Shown here in pieces: positions 41,950 to 51,693 of a stretch of 60,666 bases of DNA. The DNA lies in NCBI RefSeq assembly GCF_020329485.1, contig NZ_JAGKJI010000040.1, positions 1-60,666 on the forward strand. Direction: 5' to 3'. Source of the stretch: Bradyrhizobium cenepequi. Its GTDB lineage: Bacteria; Pseudomonadota; Alphaproteobacteria; Rhizobiales; Xanthobacteraceae. Under the pieces are notes generated by a model. That model had not been told where the DNA came from. It saw only the letters and a list, made by a program, of their open reading frames with translations, and did not search any database. Position 1 is the stretch's first letter. Each line of letters begins with the position of its first letter. Made by a program: the position numbers and the translations under genes.

Positions 41950-42465
41950 TCAGTGCGTGACGACCACGGTGGCGCCGACGGGGACTCGGGAATAGAGGTC
42001 GGTGATGTCGTCGTTCAGCATGCGGATGCAGCCGTAAGAGACGAAGCCTCCGACCGAGCCCGGCACGTTGGTGCCGTGGATCGCATATTCGCCGCCGGAG
42101 AGCGTCAGCGCCGCGACGCCCATCGGATTCCTGGGCGAGCCGCCAGGAATCACGTCGGGCATGGAGGGCTTGTCGCGCTTGACTGCAGCGGGCGGCGACC
42201 AGGCGGGGTAGCGGTATTTGCCGTCGATCTGGGTGGTGCCGGCCCACTGCTTGCCGGCCCTCCCGACGCCGACAGGATAACGCATGGCGTGGCCCGACTC
42301 GAGGATGAGGTAGAGGCGCCGTTCGCTGGTCCTCACAACGATCGTGCCCGGAGAATAATAGTCGCCGTGCATGTCCACGATCTCTGGTCGCGCCTCGGCG
42401 GCCGTCGGCATTATTGCGCCCAACCCAAGGGTGGCAGCCACGGCCACCGCGATCCTCATCGACAT
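41950..42465 (-). CDS. Exported L,D-transpeptidase (ErfK/YbiS type)
   Basis: 171 aa with a signal peptide (VAVAATLGLGAIMPTAAEA). The YkuD domain has the catalytic HGTN (His130) and SYGCIRM (Cys146) motifs, exactly spaced. It forms 3-3 peptidoglycan cross-links or links outer-membrane proteins to the wall. The start at 42465 is set by GGAGAGCTTG before the ATG. It is distinct from the leaderless L,D-transpeptidase at 3207. The 290-bp stretch to the next gene (42466–42755) shows nothing recognisable. Confidence 0.92.
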   Translation of the reverse strand: MSMRIAVAVAATLGLGAIMPTAAEARPEIVDMHGDYYSPGTIVVRTSERRLYLILESGHAMRYPVGVGRAGKQWAGTTQIDGKYRYPAWSPPAAVKRDKPSMPDVIPGGSPRNPMGVAALTLSGGEYAIHGTNVPGSVGGFVSYGCIRMLNDDITDLYSRVPVGATVVVTH

Positions 42466-42755
42466 CAAGCTCTCCACTTCCAGCCGCCCTTTGGTCAGTG
42501 CCCGGAGATGCCAGGGCCTGAGATCTCGCAACGGCCGGCGAAGCTAACGGCCTGCCGTTCGCGCAAGGCATTTTTGACCGCGTTTGTTAACCAGATGCTT
42601 TTTGCGTTGGGCGCAGGACGGCTCGCGATTGGGGCGACAAAAGAAAAGTTGGAAATAAAGTAAATGATCCGGAAACAGCACCGGCGGCAAACGCGCTGCT
42701 GCCGCCCCAAAGCGCCTGACAATCGCGTGAGAAGATGTTGTTTGCGGTCGCGCGG

Positions 42756-43148
42756 CTACTTGCTCGACTTTTTCTTCTTGGTTGCGGGCGGCTTCTCCGA
42801 CTTCGGTTCGGCGGCACCCGGCGCCTTCTTGCAAGGGCCGGCATAATCGACCGCGACCTTGACGTGCCGCGCCTCGCACTCGTTCGGATAGGTCTTGCCG
42901 TTGCAACCGCAAACCGGCCGGTGAATCCGGATGCAAAAGGCCGGGGCCTTCTCGCAGGTGCCCTTGGCATCCTCGACGGCGCATTGTCCGGCCTCCTTGT
43001 GGCAGAACAGCGCCGAGTTGCACGTGATCTTTTCCGGCCCGCCACAGGCTTCGTCGAGGTTCGCCGCTCGCAAGCTCGGCACGCCCAGCATGAGGCCAGC
43101 CGCGGCGATCAGCGCCGCGGCTGCGAGACGACCAAAAGACACCCGCAT
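42756..43148 (-). CDS. Exported Kazal-type domain protein
   Basis: 130 aa. The signal peptide (AAAALIAAAGLMLGVPSLRA) is followed by a Cys-rich segment (Cys35, 43, 49, 56) and a Kazal-like fold (about 65–106) with PVCGCNGKTYPNECEARH, the classic VCGxDGxTYxNxC pattern. The tail is Lys-rich. Kazal domains inhibit serine proteases in animals; in bacteria the role is unknown. AGGGGGGCG precedes the ATG at 43148. It is 22 bp downstream of the acs stop on the same strand. Confidence 0.85.
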   Translation of the reverse strand: MRVSFGRLAAAALIAAAGLMLGVPSLRAANLDEACGGPEKITCNSALFCHKEAGQCAVEDAKGTCEKAPAFCIRIHRPVCGCNGKTYPNECEARHVKVAVDYAGPCKKAPGAAEPKSEKPPATKKKKSSK

Positions 43149-43170
43149 GAACGCCCCCCTTGCCGTGGTC

Positions 43171-45123
<1,953 letters not shown>

Positions 45124-45287
45124 GATCCCCTCCACTCGACATCCGGCCCGCGTGATCCCGGGTGTTGCGGGCCATCTTCATCGTTACGGCGATTATGCGT
45201 CGCCGGACAAGACCCGGACAAGCGCCGGCGTCTTGGACCTTGGTCGGCTGCCTGGCTCCACTTGACCGGAACGATCAAAATCACGTT

Positions 45288-45301
45288 TTGAGCAAGGTCA
45301 A
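45288..45301. promoter_or_regulatory. FNR/FixK-like palindrome between acs and topoisomerase IB
   Basis: TTGAGCAAGGTCAA fits TTGA-N6-TCAA, the core of FNR/FixK boxes. It is about 165 bp upstream of acs and 184 bp upstream of the topoisomerase gene. With a 4+4 core it could occur by chance. Confidence 0.3.
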
Positions 45302-45484
45302 AATCAACGTTATCGCGCGAATGGCACCTATGAGAGGTATTTAGAAACCGTCAATGGCTGATTCGCGACTCGCAAAAAGAAGAAGAACCCCCTAAATGGC
45401 CCTCCCGGGGGCCGAGGCCCCGCCGGAACCAAGCCATAACAATCGGCATTGCCGGCTAGCAGTGGAGTCAAGGCGTCAGCGGTC

Positions 45485-46633
45485 ATGATGGATCAGCAGA
45501 ATTTTGTGGCTACTCGGCCCGTTTCCGCCGATCCGACCCTGCCACTCGCGAGAGCACTGGGCCAGTGGCCGCCCAAGCTGCCGACCCCCAAGCAGAAGAT
45601 CACCGTAAGGACTTCGGTGAAGGAGCTGGCCGAGGAACTGGGCCTAAAGCTCGGCGACCAGGCGCTGCTCACCATCCGCCGTGTCAAGCGCGGCAAGAGC
45701 TATTCCTTCGTTCGCGCCAACGGCTCGCACATCCGCGACGCCCGGACGATCCGCCGCCTGCACGCGATGGCGGTGCCGCCGGCTTATCGCGAGGTGCGCT
45801 ACTCCCACGATCCGAGTTCGCATTTGCAGGCGATCGGCCGCGATGCCGCCGGACGACTGCAATACCGTTATCACGCCGACTGGGAAAAGATCCGCGAGCA
45901 CCGCAAGGCGCATCGGCTGGCAAAGCTGGTTGCGGCGCTGCCGAAGATCCGGCGCAACGTCTCGAAATACCTGTCGGGCGATGAGCCGACGCGCGAATTC
46001 GCGCTATCGGCGGTGATCGAATTGATTGCGCGCACGGCGATCCGTCCTGGCAATGAATCCTATGCGCGGCTCAACGGGACCCGCGGCGCCACCACGCTCT
46101 TGAAATCCAACGTCACGCTCGAGGATGACTGCGTGGTGCTGACCTTCAAGGCCAAGGGCGGCAAGGCCGTGCGCAAGGAATGCGACGCTGCCAAGCTGGT
46201 GCGCGCGATCGGCATCCTGCGTACCGTGCCGGGCAAGCGCATGTTCCAGTATCGCGACAAGTCCGGCACCGTACGTGCGGCGTCGACCACGGCGGTGAAT
46301 GCGTTCCTGCGCGAGATCGCCGGCATCAAGATTTCGCTGAAAGATTTTCGCACGCTGATGGCCTCGGCCGTCGTGCTCGAATCGCTGTCGCGGATCACGC
46401 CGGCGTCCAGCGCCCGTGGTCGCAAGAAGCAGGTGCTGGAAGCGGTGCGCGCCGCGGCCGATGAACTGTCCAATACGCCCGCGATCTGCCGCAAGAGCTA
46501 TGTCCACGACACCATCGTCACCGCCTTCGAGGATGGCATCCTGGAGCGCTTTGCCGCGACCATGAAAGGCTATCGCACGCAAGCCAAGCGCGAGCAGTTG
46601 TTGGCGCAGGTCGTGACCGCGGCGGCGGTTTGA
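45485..46633 (+). CDS. DNA topoisomerase IB (poxvirus-like)
   Basis: 382 aa. It has the bacterial TopIB N-terminal domain (LLTIRRVKRGKSYSFVRANG, RIRRLHAMAVPPAYREV-like) and the tyrosine-recombinase-like catalytic core: ARTAIRPGNESYARLNGTRG (catalytic Arg region), KGGKAVRKE (Lys), FRTLMASAVV (second Arg region; the usual His is not obvious) and the nucleophile in RKSYVHDTIV (Tyr, about residue 339). It relaxes supercoils by nicking one strand. Start at one of two adjacent ATGs (45485 or 45488). Confidence 0.9.
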   Translation: MMDQQNFVATRPVSADPTLPLARALGQWPPKLPTPKQKITVRTSVKELAEELGLKLGDQALLTIRRVKRGKSYSFVRANGSHIRDARTIRRLHAMAVPPAYREVRYSHDPSSHLQAIGRDAAGRLQYRYHADWEKIREHRKAHRLAKLVAALPKIRRNVSKYLSGDEPTREFALSAVIELIARTAIRPGNESYARLNGTRGATTLLKSNVTLEDDCVVLTFKAKGGKAVRKECDAAKLVRAIGILRTVPGKRMFQYRDKSGTVRAASTTAVNAFLREIAGIKISLKDFRTLMASAVVLESLSRITPASSARGRKKQVLEAVRAAADELSNTPAICRKSYVHDTIVTAFEDGILERFAATMKGYRTQAKREQLLAQVVTAAAV

Positions 46634-46639
46634 TCTCTT

Positions 46640-46795
46640 CCCTTCTCCCCTTGTGGGAGAAGGTGGCGCGGACGAAGTCCGCGACGGATGAGGGGTTGCC
46701 TCCACAGGCACAGGTGTTCGCGGAGAGAACCCCTCACCCGCGCTCGCTTTCGCGACCGCACCCTCTCCCACAAGGGGCCCACAAGGGGAGAGGGT
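46640..46795. repeat. Palindromic repeat, family B (copy 6)
   Basis: TTCTCCCCTTGTGGGAGAAG at the left and CTCTCCCACAAGGGG with a duplicated CCCACAAGGGG at the right. It lies between the convergent topoisomerase IB and EVE genes. Confidence 0.85.
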
Positions 46796-46796
46796 T

Positions 46797-47210
46797 TTAA
46801 AGCCCGCCCATCTTGCAGACGATCTTCCACTCATCCGCCGTCACCGGCTGCACCGACAGGCGCGAATACTTCACCAGCGCCATGTCTGCGAGCTTCGGTT
46901 CGGCCTTGATCGCTGCGATCGTCACCGGCGTCTTCAAAGGCTTGTCGGCTTTGATGTCGACGCAGACGAATTTGCCGGTCTTATCGGTCGGGTCGGGATA
47001 GGCCTCCTTGATTACTTCCGCGATGCCGACGATCTCCTTGCCCTCGTTGGAGTGATAGAAGAAGGTCTTGTCGCCCTTCTTCATGTTCACGAGGTTCTGG
47101 CGCGCGGTGAAATTGCGCACGCCCGTCCAGGCCTCGCCCTTGGCGCCCTTTGCCACCTGCTGGTCCCAGGACCAACTCGACGGTTCGGATTTCACCAGCC
47201 AATACGCCAT
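46797..47210 (-). CDS. EVE domain protein
   Basis: 137 aa. The whole protein is one EVE (PUA-like) domain: MAYWLVKSEPSSWSWDQQ, then WTGVRNFTARQNLVNMKKGD, FFYHSNEGKEIVGIAEV and the C-terminal LADMALVKYSRLSVQPV. EVE folds are thought to bind modified bases in nucleic acids. GGAGGG six bases before the third of three consecutive ATGs sets the start at 47210, only two bases past the gpsA stop, so the two are translationally linked. Confidence 0.92.
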   Translation of the reverse strand: MAYWLVKSEPSSWSWDQQVAKGAKGEAWTGVRNFTARQNLVNMKKGDKTFFYHSNEGKEIVGIAEVIKEAYPDPTDKTGKFVCVDIKADKPLKTPVTIAAIKAEPKLADMALVKYSRLSVQPVTADEWKIVCKMGGL

Positions 47211-47212
47211 CA

Positions 47213-48193
47213 TCATCCCTCCGCCTTGAACGGCCGCGTCAAGAGGCCCTCGATCGCAGCATCGATCGTCAATTGCTTGCTAAGGATTGCTGCGACCGCA
47301 TTTGATACCGGCATCTCGATATTCTGCGAAGCCGCAAGCTCGATCAGCACCGGCGCTGTGAATTCCCCTTCCGCGAGCTTGCCGGTCGCCGGCCGCTCGC
47401 CGCGGCCGAGCGCAATACCGAGCGCGAAATTGCGCGACTGCAGGCTGGAGCAGGTCAGGATCAGGTCGCCGAGGCCAGACAGTCCCGCCAAGGTTTCGGC
47501 ACGGGCGCCGCAGGCGCGGCCGAGCCGCGCCAATTCGCTGAAGCCGCGCGTGGTCAGTGCCGCAAGCGCCGATGCTCCGAGCTCGCGGCCAGCCACGATG
47601 CCGGCCGCGATCGCCAGCACGTTCTTGGCGGCGCCGCCGATCTCGACGCCGCTGACATCGGTCGTATGGTAAGGCCGGAAGGTCGGCGATCCCAGCGCCT
47701 GCACCAGCACGCGCGCGAGGGTTTCATCTTTCGTTGCCAGCGTCACCGCTGTTGGAAGCCCGCGTGCGACATCGTCGGCGAAGCTTGGTCCCGACAGGAT
47801 CGCCGGCGTGGCGGCGGGTGCGGCTTCCGCAATCACCTCGGTCATGAACTTGTGGGTGCCGCGCTCAATGCCCTTGGCGCAGGCGATCACGGGCGTGGCC
47901 TTCGCAAGTTGCGGTGCCAGGTGCATCACGGCTGCGCGCAGATGCTGCGCGGGTGTTGCGACCAGGATGAGGTCGGCGCGCGCCGCCGCGGCGATGTCGG
48001 CGGTCACCTTGACGCTGGCATCGAGAAGCACGCCGGGAAGCCTTGGATTGGCGCGGGTCGCCTCAATCTGCGCCGCATGCGCCGCGTCGCGCGCATAGAG
48101 CGTGACATCGCGGCCTGCCCGCGCCGCGACAGCCGCGAGCGCCGTTCCCCATGCGCCCGCGCCGATCACGCCAACGGATTGATGGGCCGGCAT
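47213..48193 (-). CDS. gpsA: Glycerol-3-phosphate dehydrogenase (NAD(P)+)
   Basis: 326 aa. The nucleotide motif GVIGAGAWGTALAAVAARAG, the catalytic Lys in IACAKGIERGT, SGPSFADDVARG and the second Lys in GGAAKNVLAIAAGI are all present, then GLSGLGDLILTC. It makes sn-glycerol 3-phosphate for phospholipids. It runs with tsaD and the EVE gene on the minus strand, separated from tsaD by a family B repeat. Confidence 0.96.
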   Translation of the reverse strand: MPAHQSVGVIGAGAWGTALAAVAARAGRDVTLYARDAAHAAQIEATRANPRLPGVLLDASVKVTADIAAAARADLILVATPAQHLRAAVMHLAPQLAKATPVIACAKGIERGTHKFMTEVIAEAAPAATPAILSGPSFADDVARGLPTAVTLATKDETLARVLVQALGSPTFRPYHTTDVSGVEIGGAAKNVLAIAAGIVAGRELGASALAALTTRGFSELARLGRACGARAETLAGLSGLGDLILTCSSLQSRNFALGIALGRGERPATGKLAEGEFTAPVLIELAASQNIEMPVSNAVAAILSKQLTIDAAIEGLLTRPFKAEG

Positions 48194-48210
48194 CAGGCAA
48201 ACTCATCTGA

Positions 48211-48356
48211 ACTCCCTCTCCCCGCTCTTGCGGGGAGAGGGTTGGGGTGAGGGGCTGCTTTCCGCGAACGCGCATAATGAGGTGTGTGCGGAGGCTCCCC
48301 CTCACCCGGATTTGCGCGGCGCGCAAATCCGACCTCTCCCCGCAAGCGGGGCGAGG
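48211..48356. repeat. Palindromic repeat, family B (copy 7)
   Basis: CCCTCTCCCCGCTCTTGCGG at the left and CCTCTCCCCGCAAGCGGGGC at the right. It lies between tsaD and gpsA on the same strand, so it would be part of a common transcript if there is one. Confidence 0.85.
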
Positions 48357-48391
48357 TGATACTGCGTCCGTGGCGCGATCCCTCTTGCATC

Positions 48392-49465
48392 TCAAAATCC
48401 CGCACGGCTGTTGGCAAAGCCCGCAGGCGCCTTGGCGTTGGCGTCGAGCAGCCAGCGGGCGCGTGGCGGCGCGTCCATGGTGTCGGTGAGGCCGAGTGCC
48501 ATCCGCTCGGCGCCGGCCCAGGCGATCATCGCGCCATTGTCGGTGCAGAGTGCCGGCGGCGGAATGATCAGCGTCGTCTGCGCACTGGCGGCGACGTCCT
48601 GCAGCGCACCGCGGATCGCGTGATTGGCGGCAACGCCGCCGGCCGCGACCAGCGCGCGCGGCGGGCCGAATTGCTCCTGGAATAATTTCAGGCCGACGCT
48701 CAGCCGGTCCACCGTCGATTCCAGCACCGCTGCCTGGAAGCCGGCGCAGAGATCGCTGACATCCTGCGGCTCCAGCGGTGCCAATCGGCTCGCTTCATTG
48801 CGCACGGCGGTCTTCAGGCCCGACAGCGAGAAATTGGCGTCGGGGCGTCCGAGCATCGGCCGCGGAAACGCAAAGCGCGTGGCGTCGCCGCCCTCGGCCG
48901 CGCGCTCCACCTCCGGCCCGCCCGGATAGGGCAGCGACAGCATCTTCGCCACCTTGTCGAAGGCCTCGCCCATGGCGTCATCGACGGTGGTGCCAAGCCG
49001 CACATATTCGCCGACGCCGACCACGGCAACGATCTGGGTATGGCCGCCGGACGCCAGGAACAGGCAATAGGGGAACGCCAATGCACAAGTGAGCCGCGGC
49101 GTCAGCGCATGCGCTTCCAGATGGTTCACCGCGATCAGCGGCGTGTTGTGCACCATCGCGATCGCCTTTGCCGTGGTGAGCCCGACGATGACGCCGCCGA
49201 TCAGGCCGGGGCCTGCGGCCGCGGCGACGGCGGACAATTGCGCATAACCGACGTCAGCCTCCTTCATGGCGCGATCGATGATGCCGTCGAGCAGATCGAC
49301 ATGGGCGCGCGCGGCGATCTCCGGCACCACGCCGCCGAAGCGCGCGTGCTCGGCAGTCTGCGAGCGCACGATGTTGGACAAGACTCGTCCGCGGCCGTCG
49401 CTCTGGCGCTCGACCACAGCGGCTGCGGTTTCGTCGCAGGTGGTCTCTATACCCAACACCAGCAT
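48392..49465 (-). CDS. tsaD: tRNA N6-adenosine threonylcarbamoyltransferase
   Basis: 357 aa. MLVLGIETTCDETAAAVVE at the start, the metal histidines in HLEAHALT (the HxxxH pair), ASGGHTQIV, GEAFDKVAKML and VAAGGVAANHAIRG all mark TsaD/Kae1. It transfers threonylcarbamoyl to A37 of ANN-decoding tRNAs with TsaB/E. The ATG at 49465 is preferred over a TTG at 49483. It is divergent from hemD by 140 bp. Confidence 0.97.
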   Translation of the reverse strand: MLVLGIETTCDETAAAVVERQSDGRGRVLSNIVRSQTAEHARFGGVVPEIAARAHVDLLDGIIDRAMKEADVGYAQLSAVAAAAGPGLIGGVIVGLTTAKAIAMVHNTPLIAVNHLEAHALTPRLTCALAFPYCLFLASGGHTQIVAVVGVGEYVRLGTTVDDAMGEAFDKVAKMLSLPYPGGPEVERAAEGGDATRFAFPRPMLGRPDANFSLSGLKTAVRNEASRLAPLEPQDVSDLCAGFQAAVLESTVDRLSVGLKLFQEQFGPPRALVAAGGVAANHAIRGALQDVAASAQTTLIIPPPALCTDNGAMIAWAGAERMALGLTDTMDAPPRARWLLDANAKAPAGFANSRAGF

Positions 49466-49558
49466 CGGCGTGTCGTTACCCAATATCGGTCCCTGTGCTA
49501 TCGGTGCTATCGCTTGCTATCTTCCGTCCGTCACTCGGTAGCATTGTGAGGTCACAGC

Positions 49559-49603
49559 GTGCAATCGTCGGTTCAGCCCCAAATGTCGCTCCTGAAAGCC
49601 TGA
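49559..49603 (+). pseudogene. 14-codon reading frame, possible hemC remnant
   Basis: A GTG at 49559 follows GAGG seven bases upstream and encodes MQSSVQPQMSLLKA before a stop two bases ahead of hemD. Its opening (MQSS…) resembles Bradyrhizobium-type HemC N-termini as I remember them, and this is where hemC would be expected. The likeness is too short to be sure; it may only be a leader. Confidence 0.3.
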
Positions 49604-49605
49604 AC

Positions 49606-50343
49606 ATGGCCGTCCTTGTCACGCGCCCGCAAGGAGATGGCGAGGCCACTGCCGACAGCCTGCGCAGCCGGGGTTTTGAGGTCCTGCTCGCGCCGATGCT
49701 GCGGTTCGAGGCACTGCCGTTCCAGGACGAAGATGCCGCGTCCTATGACGCTGTCATCGTCACCAGCGCCAATGCGCTGCGCGCCGTTGCGCCCCAGCTC
49801 GCCGGCCACGCGCTGCTTCGGCTGCCGCTGCTTGCGGTCAGCGAGCATACCGCTGCCGCGGCGCGCGAGGCCGGATTTGGCGAGGTGGCCAGCGCCGACG
49901 GGGATGCCACCTCGCTGTGCGATCTCGTGCGGGCGCACAGGAAGGCCAAGAAGCTGAAAAAGTCGGCAACTTTGCTTTATCTGGCGGGCGCCGATCTTTC
50001 GCGCGATCTCGCCGGCGAGCTCGGCGAAACGGGCTTTACGGTCATCACCCGCACGACTTACCGCATGAACCCGGTGGCGGGCCTGCCGCGTCCGGTGTGC
50101 GAGGCTTTCATGGCGGGGCATATCGAGGCGGTGCTGCATTATTCCCGTCGTAGCGCGCGGGCGTTTCTCGATGCGGCGCGGACCGAAGGCCTCGAAATAT
50201 CGGCCCTGGCGCTGCCGCATTGCTGCATTTCGGCTGCTGTTGCCGCCGTCCTGCGCGAGGCCGGAGCCACCCAGGTCATCGTCGCCGCCGCGCCAGATGA
50301 AAATGCCTTGTTCGAGGCCCTGGCGCGTGCTTTGCGGCCCTGA
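49606..50343 (+). CDS. hemD: Uroporphyrinogen-III synthase
   Basis: 245 aa with the weakly conserved two-lobed HemD fold: VLVTRPQGDGEATADSLRSR at the start, YDAVIVTSANALRAV, LPLLAVSEHTAAAAREAG, LYLAGADLSRDLAGEL and a C-terminal VLHYSRRSARAFLDAA followed by HCCISAAVAAVLREAG. It cyclises hydroxymethylbilane to uroporphyrinogen III in haem and corrin synthesis. The ATG at 49606 is chosen as it opens the conserved MAVLVTRP. The mitofilin-like and hemY genes follow in the same direction. Confidence 0.93.
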   Translation: MAVLVTRPQGDGEATADSLRSRGFEVLLAPMLRFEALPFQDEDAASYDAVIVTSANALRAVAPQLAGHALLRLPLLAVSEHTAAAAREAGFGEVASADGDATSLCDLVRAHRKAKKLKKSATLLYLAGADLSRDLAGELGETGFTVITRTTYRMNPVAGLPRPVCEAFMAGHIEAVLHYSRRSARAFLDAARTEGLEISALALPHCCISAAVAAVLREAGATQVIVAAAPDENALFEALARALRP

Positions 50344-50438
50344 TTGGCTTAAGAGAACAGTCCGATTCTGGTAAGTCTCGTCTGGTAAGCCCTGGGCTTT
50401 CCCGGTTTCGGCGTATCAACAGTCAAGGGAACCGCTGC

Positions 50439-51686
50439 ATGGTCGATGAGAGGCCCGAAGACACCGGATCGGCGGCAGATTCCTCCGCCCGGCCACGGCG
50501 CGCGCCGCCGACCATTGATCTCAAGGCGACCGAGGTGTCGAGCGAACCGCTCAAAACGGAGTCCGCCAAGACGGATGGCGCGGAGGCGGCCAGCGAGAAT
50601 GCAAGCGGCGAAACGGCGGCCGCCGAGGCGGCATCGCAGCCTGAGCCTGCGGCGGAAACCACCACAGCCGCACCGGATCCGGAACCTGCGTTCTCCGAAG
50701 CCCCGCCTCGCCCGATCTCACCCTGGGTGATCGCGCCTGTGTCGGGCGCTGTCGCAGCCGCGCTGGTGATCGGCGTCGGTTGGCTGCTCGGCTGGCCCGC
50801 TGTACAGGTGCCTGCGCCACAGCTCAGCGGAGGCGCCATCGACCAGCTCACCGGGCGCGTCGCAGGTCTGGAATCGAAGATTAGCAATCCCGTGACCACG
50901 CGGATCGATGGGCTGGAGAAATCCGTGAGCGCGCTCCGCACCGAACTCGCGGCGTCGCGCGCGCAATCGGACAAGCTCGCCGCCGCGATCGATGAAGTGA
51001 AAGCGATGCCACGAAATGGGTCCGCGTCCGCGCCGGATCTTTCTGCCGTCAACGATCGCGTCGCAAGGATCGAGAACGCCCTGCGGACGCAAACGGCTGA
51101 GCTCGCCCAGCAAGACAAGAAGATCGCGGAAGCGGGCGCAGCCGACGCAAAGCTGGCGGACGATACGCCGCTGCGCCGCGTGGTTGCCGCATCGCTGCTC
51201 GATGTCGCGGTCCGCCATGGCGATGCCTATGCGGCGCCGCTCGAGGCCGCCAAGCAGTTTGCGGAGAATCCCGACGCGCTCAAGCCGCTCGATGCGTTCG
51301 CGGCCTCCGGTGTGCCGAGCGTCGGCGCGCTCTGCCGCGAGCTGCTCGAGATCGTGCCGAAGCTTGCGCCGCCTCCGCCTTCGGCTGCTGCTACCACCGG
51401 CACCGGCATCGTCGATCGCCTGCAGGCGGGCGCGGCAAAGCTCGTGCGTATCGAGCGCACGGATGCGTCCGGCACCGACCGTGGCAGCGTGGTTGCGCGC
51501 ATCACCCAGGCTGCGCTTCGCAACGATCTTGGCGAAGCGAAGCGCGAATTGATGACACTAGCGCCCGCCGATCGCGCGGCGGCCCAAGCGTGGCTCGAGA
51601 AAGTGGAAGCGCGCGCCGCGGCGCTGGCGGCCTCGCGAACATTCGCAGACAACGCCATGGCTGGGCTCGCGAAGGCCGGACAGTAG
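50439..51686 (+). CDS. Mitofilin/Mic60-like inner-membrane protein
   Basis: 415 aa. An acidic, Ala/Glu/Thr-rich cytoplasmic N-terminus (1–95), one membrane helix (WVIAPVSGAVAAALVIGVGW), a coiled coil (about 130–235; LTGRVAGLESKI, LEKSVSALRTELAASRAQSD) and a C-terminal helical domain (PLRRVVAASLLDVAVRHGDA to the end). This is the alphaproteobacterial COG4223 type found next to haem genes and related to mitochondrial Mic60, which shapes internal membranes. It is 7 bp upstream of hemY. Confidence 0.88.
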   Translation: MVDERPEDTGSAADSSARPRRAPPTIDLKATEVSSEPLKTESAKTDGAEAASENASGETAAAEAASQPEPAAETTTAAPDPEPAFSEAPPRPISPWVIAPVSGAVAAALVIGVGWLLGWPAVQVPAPQLSGGAIDQLTGRVAGLESKISNPVTTRIDGLEKSVSALRTELAASRAQSDKLAAAIDEVKAMPRNGSASAPDLSAVNDRVARIENALRTQTAELAQQDKKIAEAGAADAKLADDTPLRRVVAASLLDVAVRHGDAYAAPLEAAKQFAENPDALKPLDAFAASGVPSVGALCRELLEIVPKLAPPPPSAAATTGTGIVDRLQAGAAKLVRIERTDASGTDRGSVVARITQAALRNDLGEAKRELMTLAPADRAAAQAWLEKVEARAAALAASRTFADNAMAGLAKAGQ

Positions 51687-51693
51687 GTTTTCG

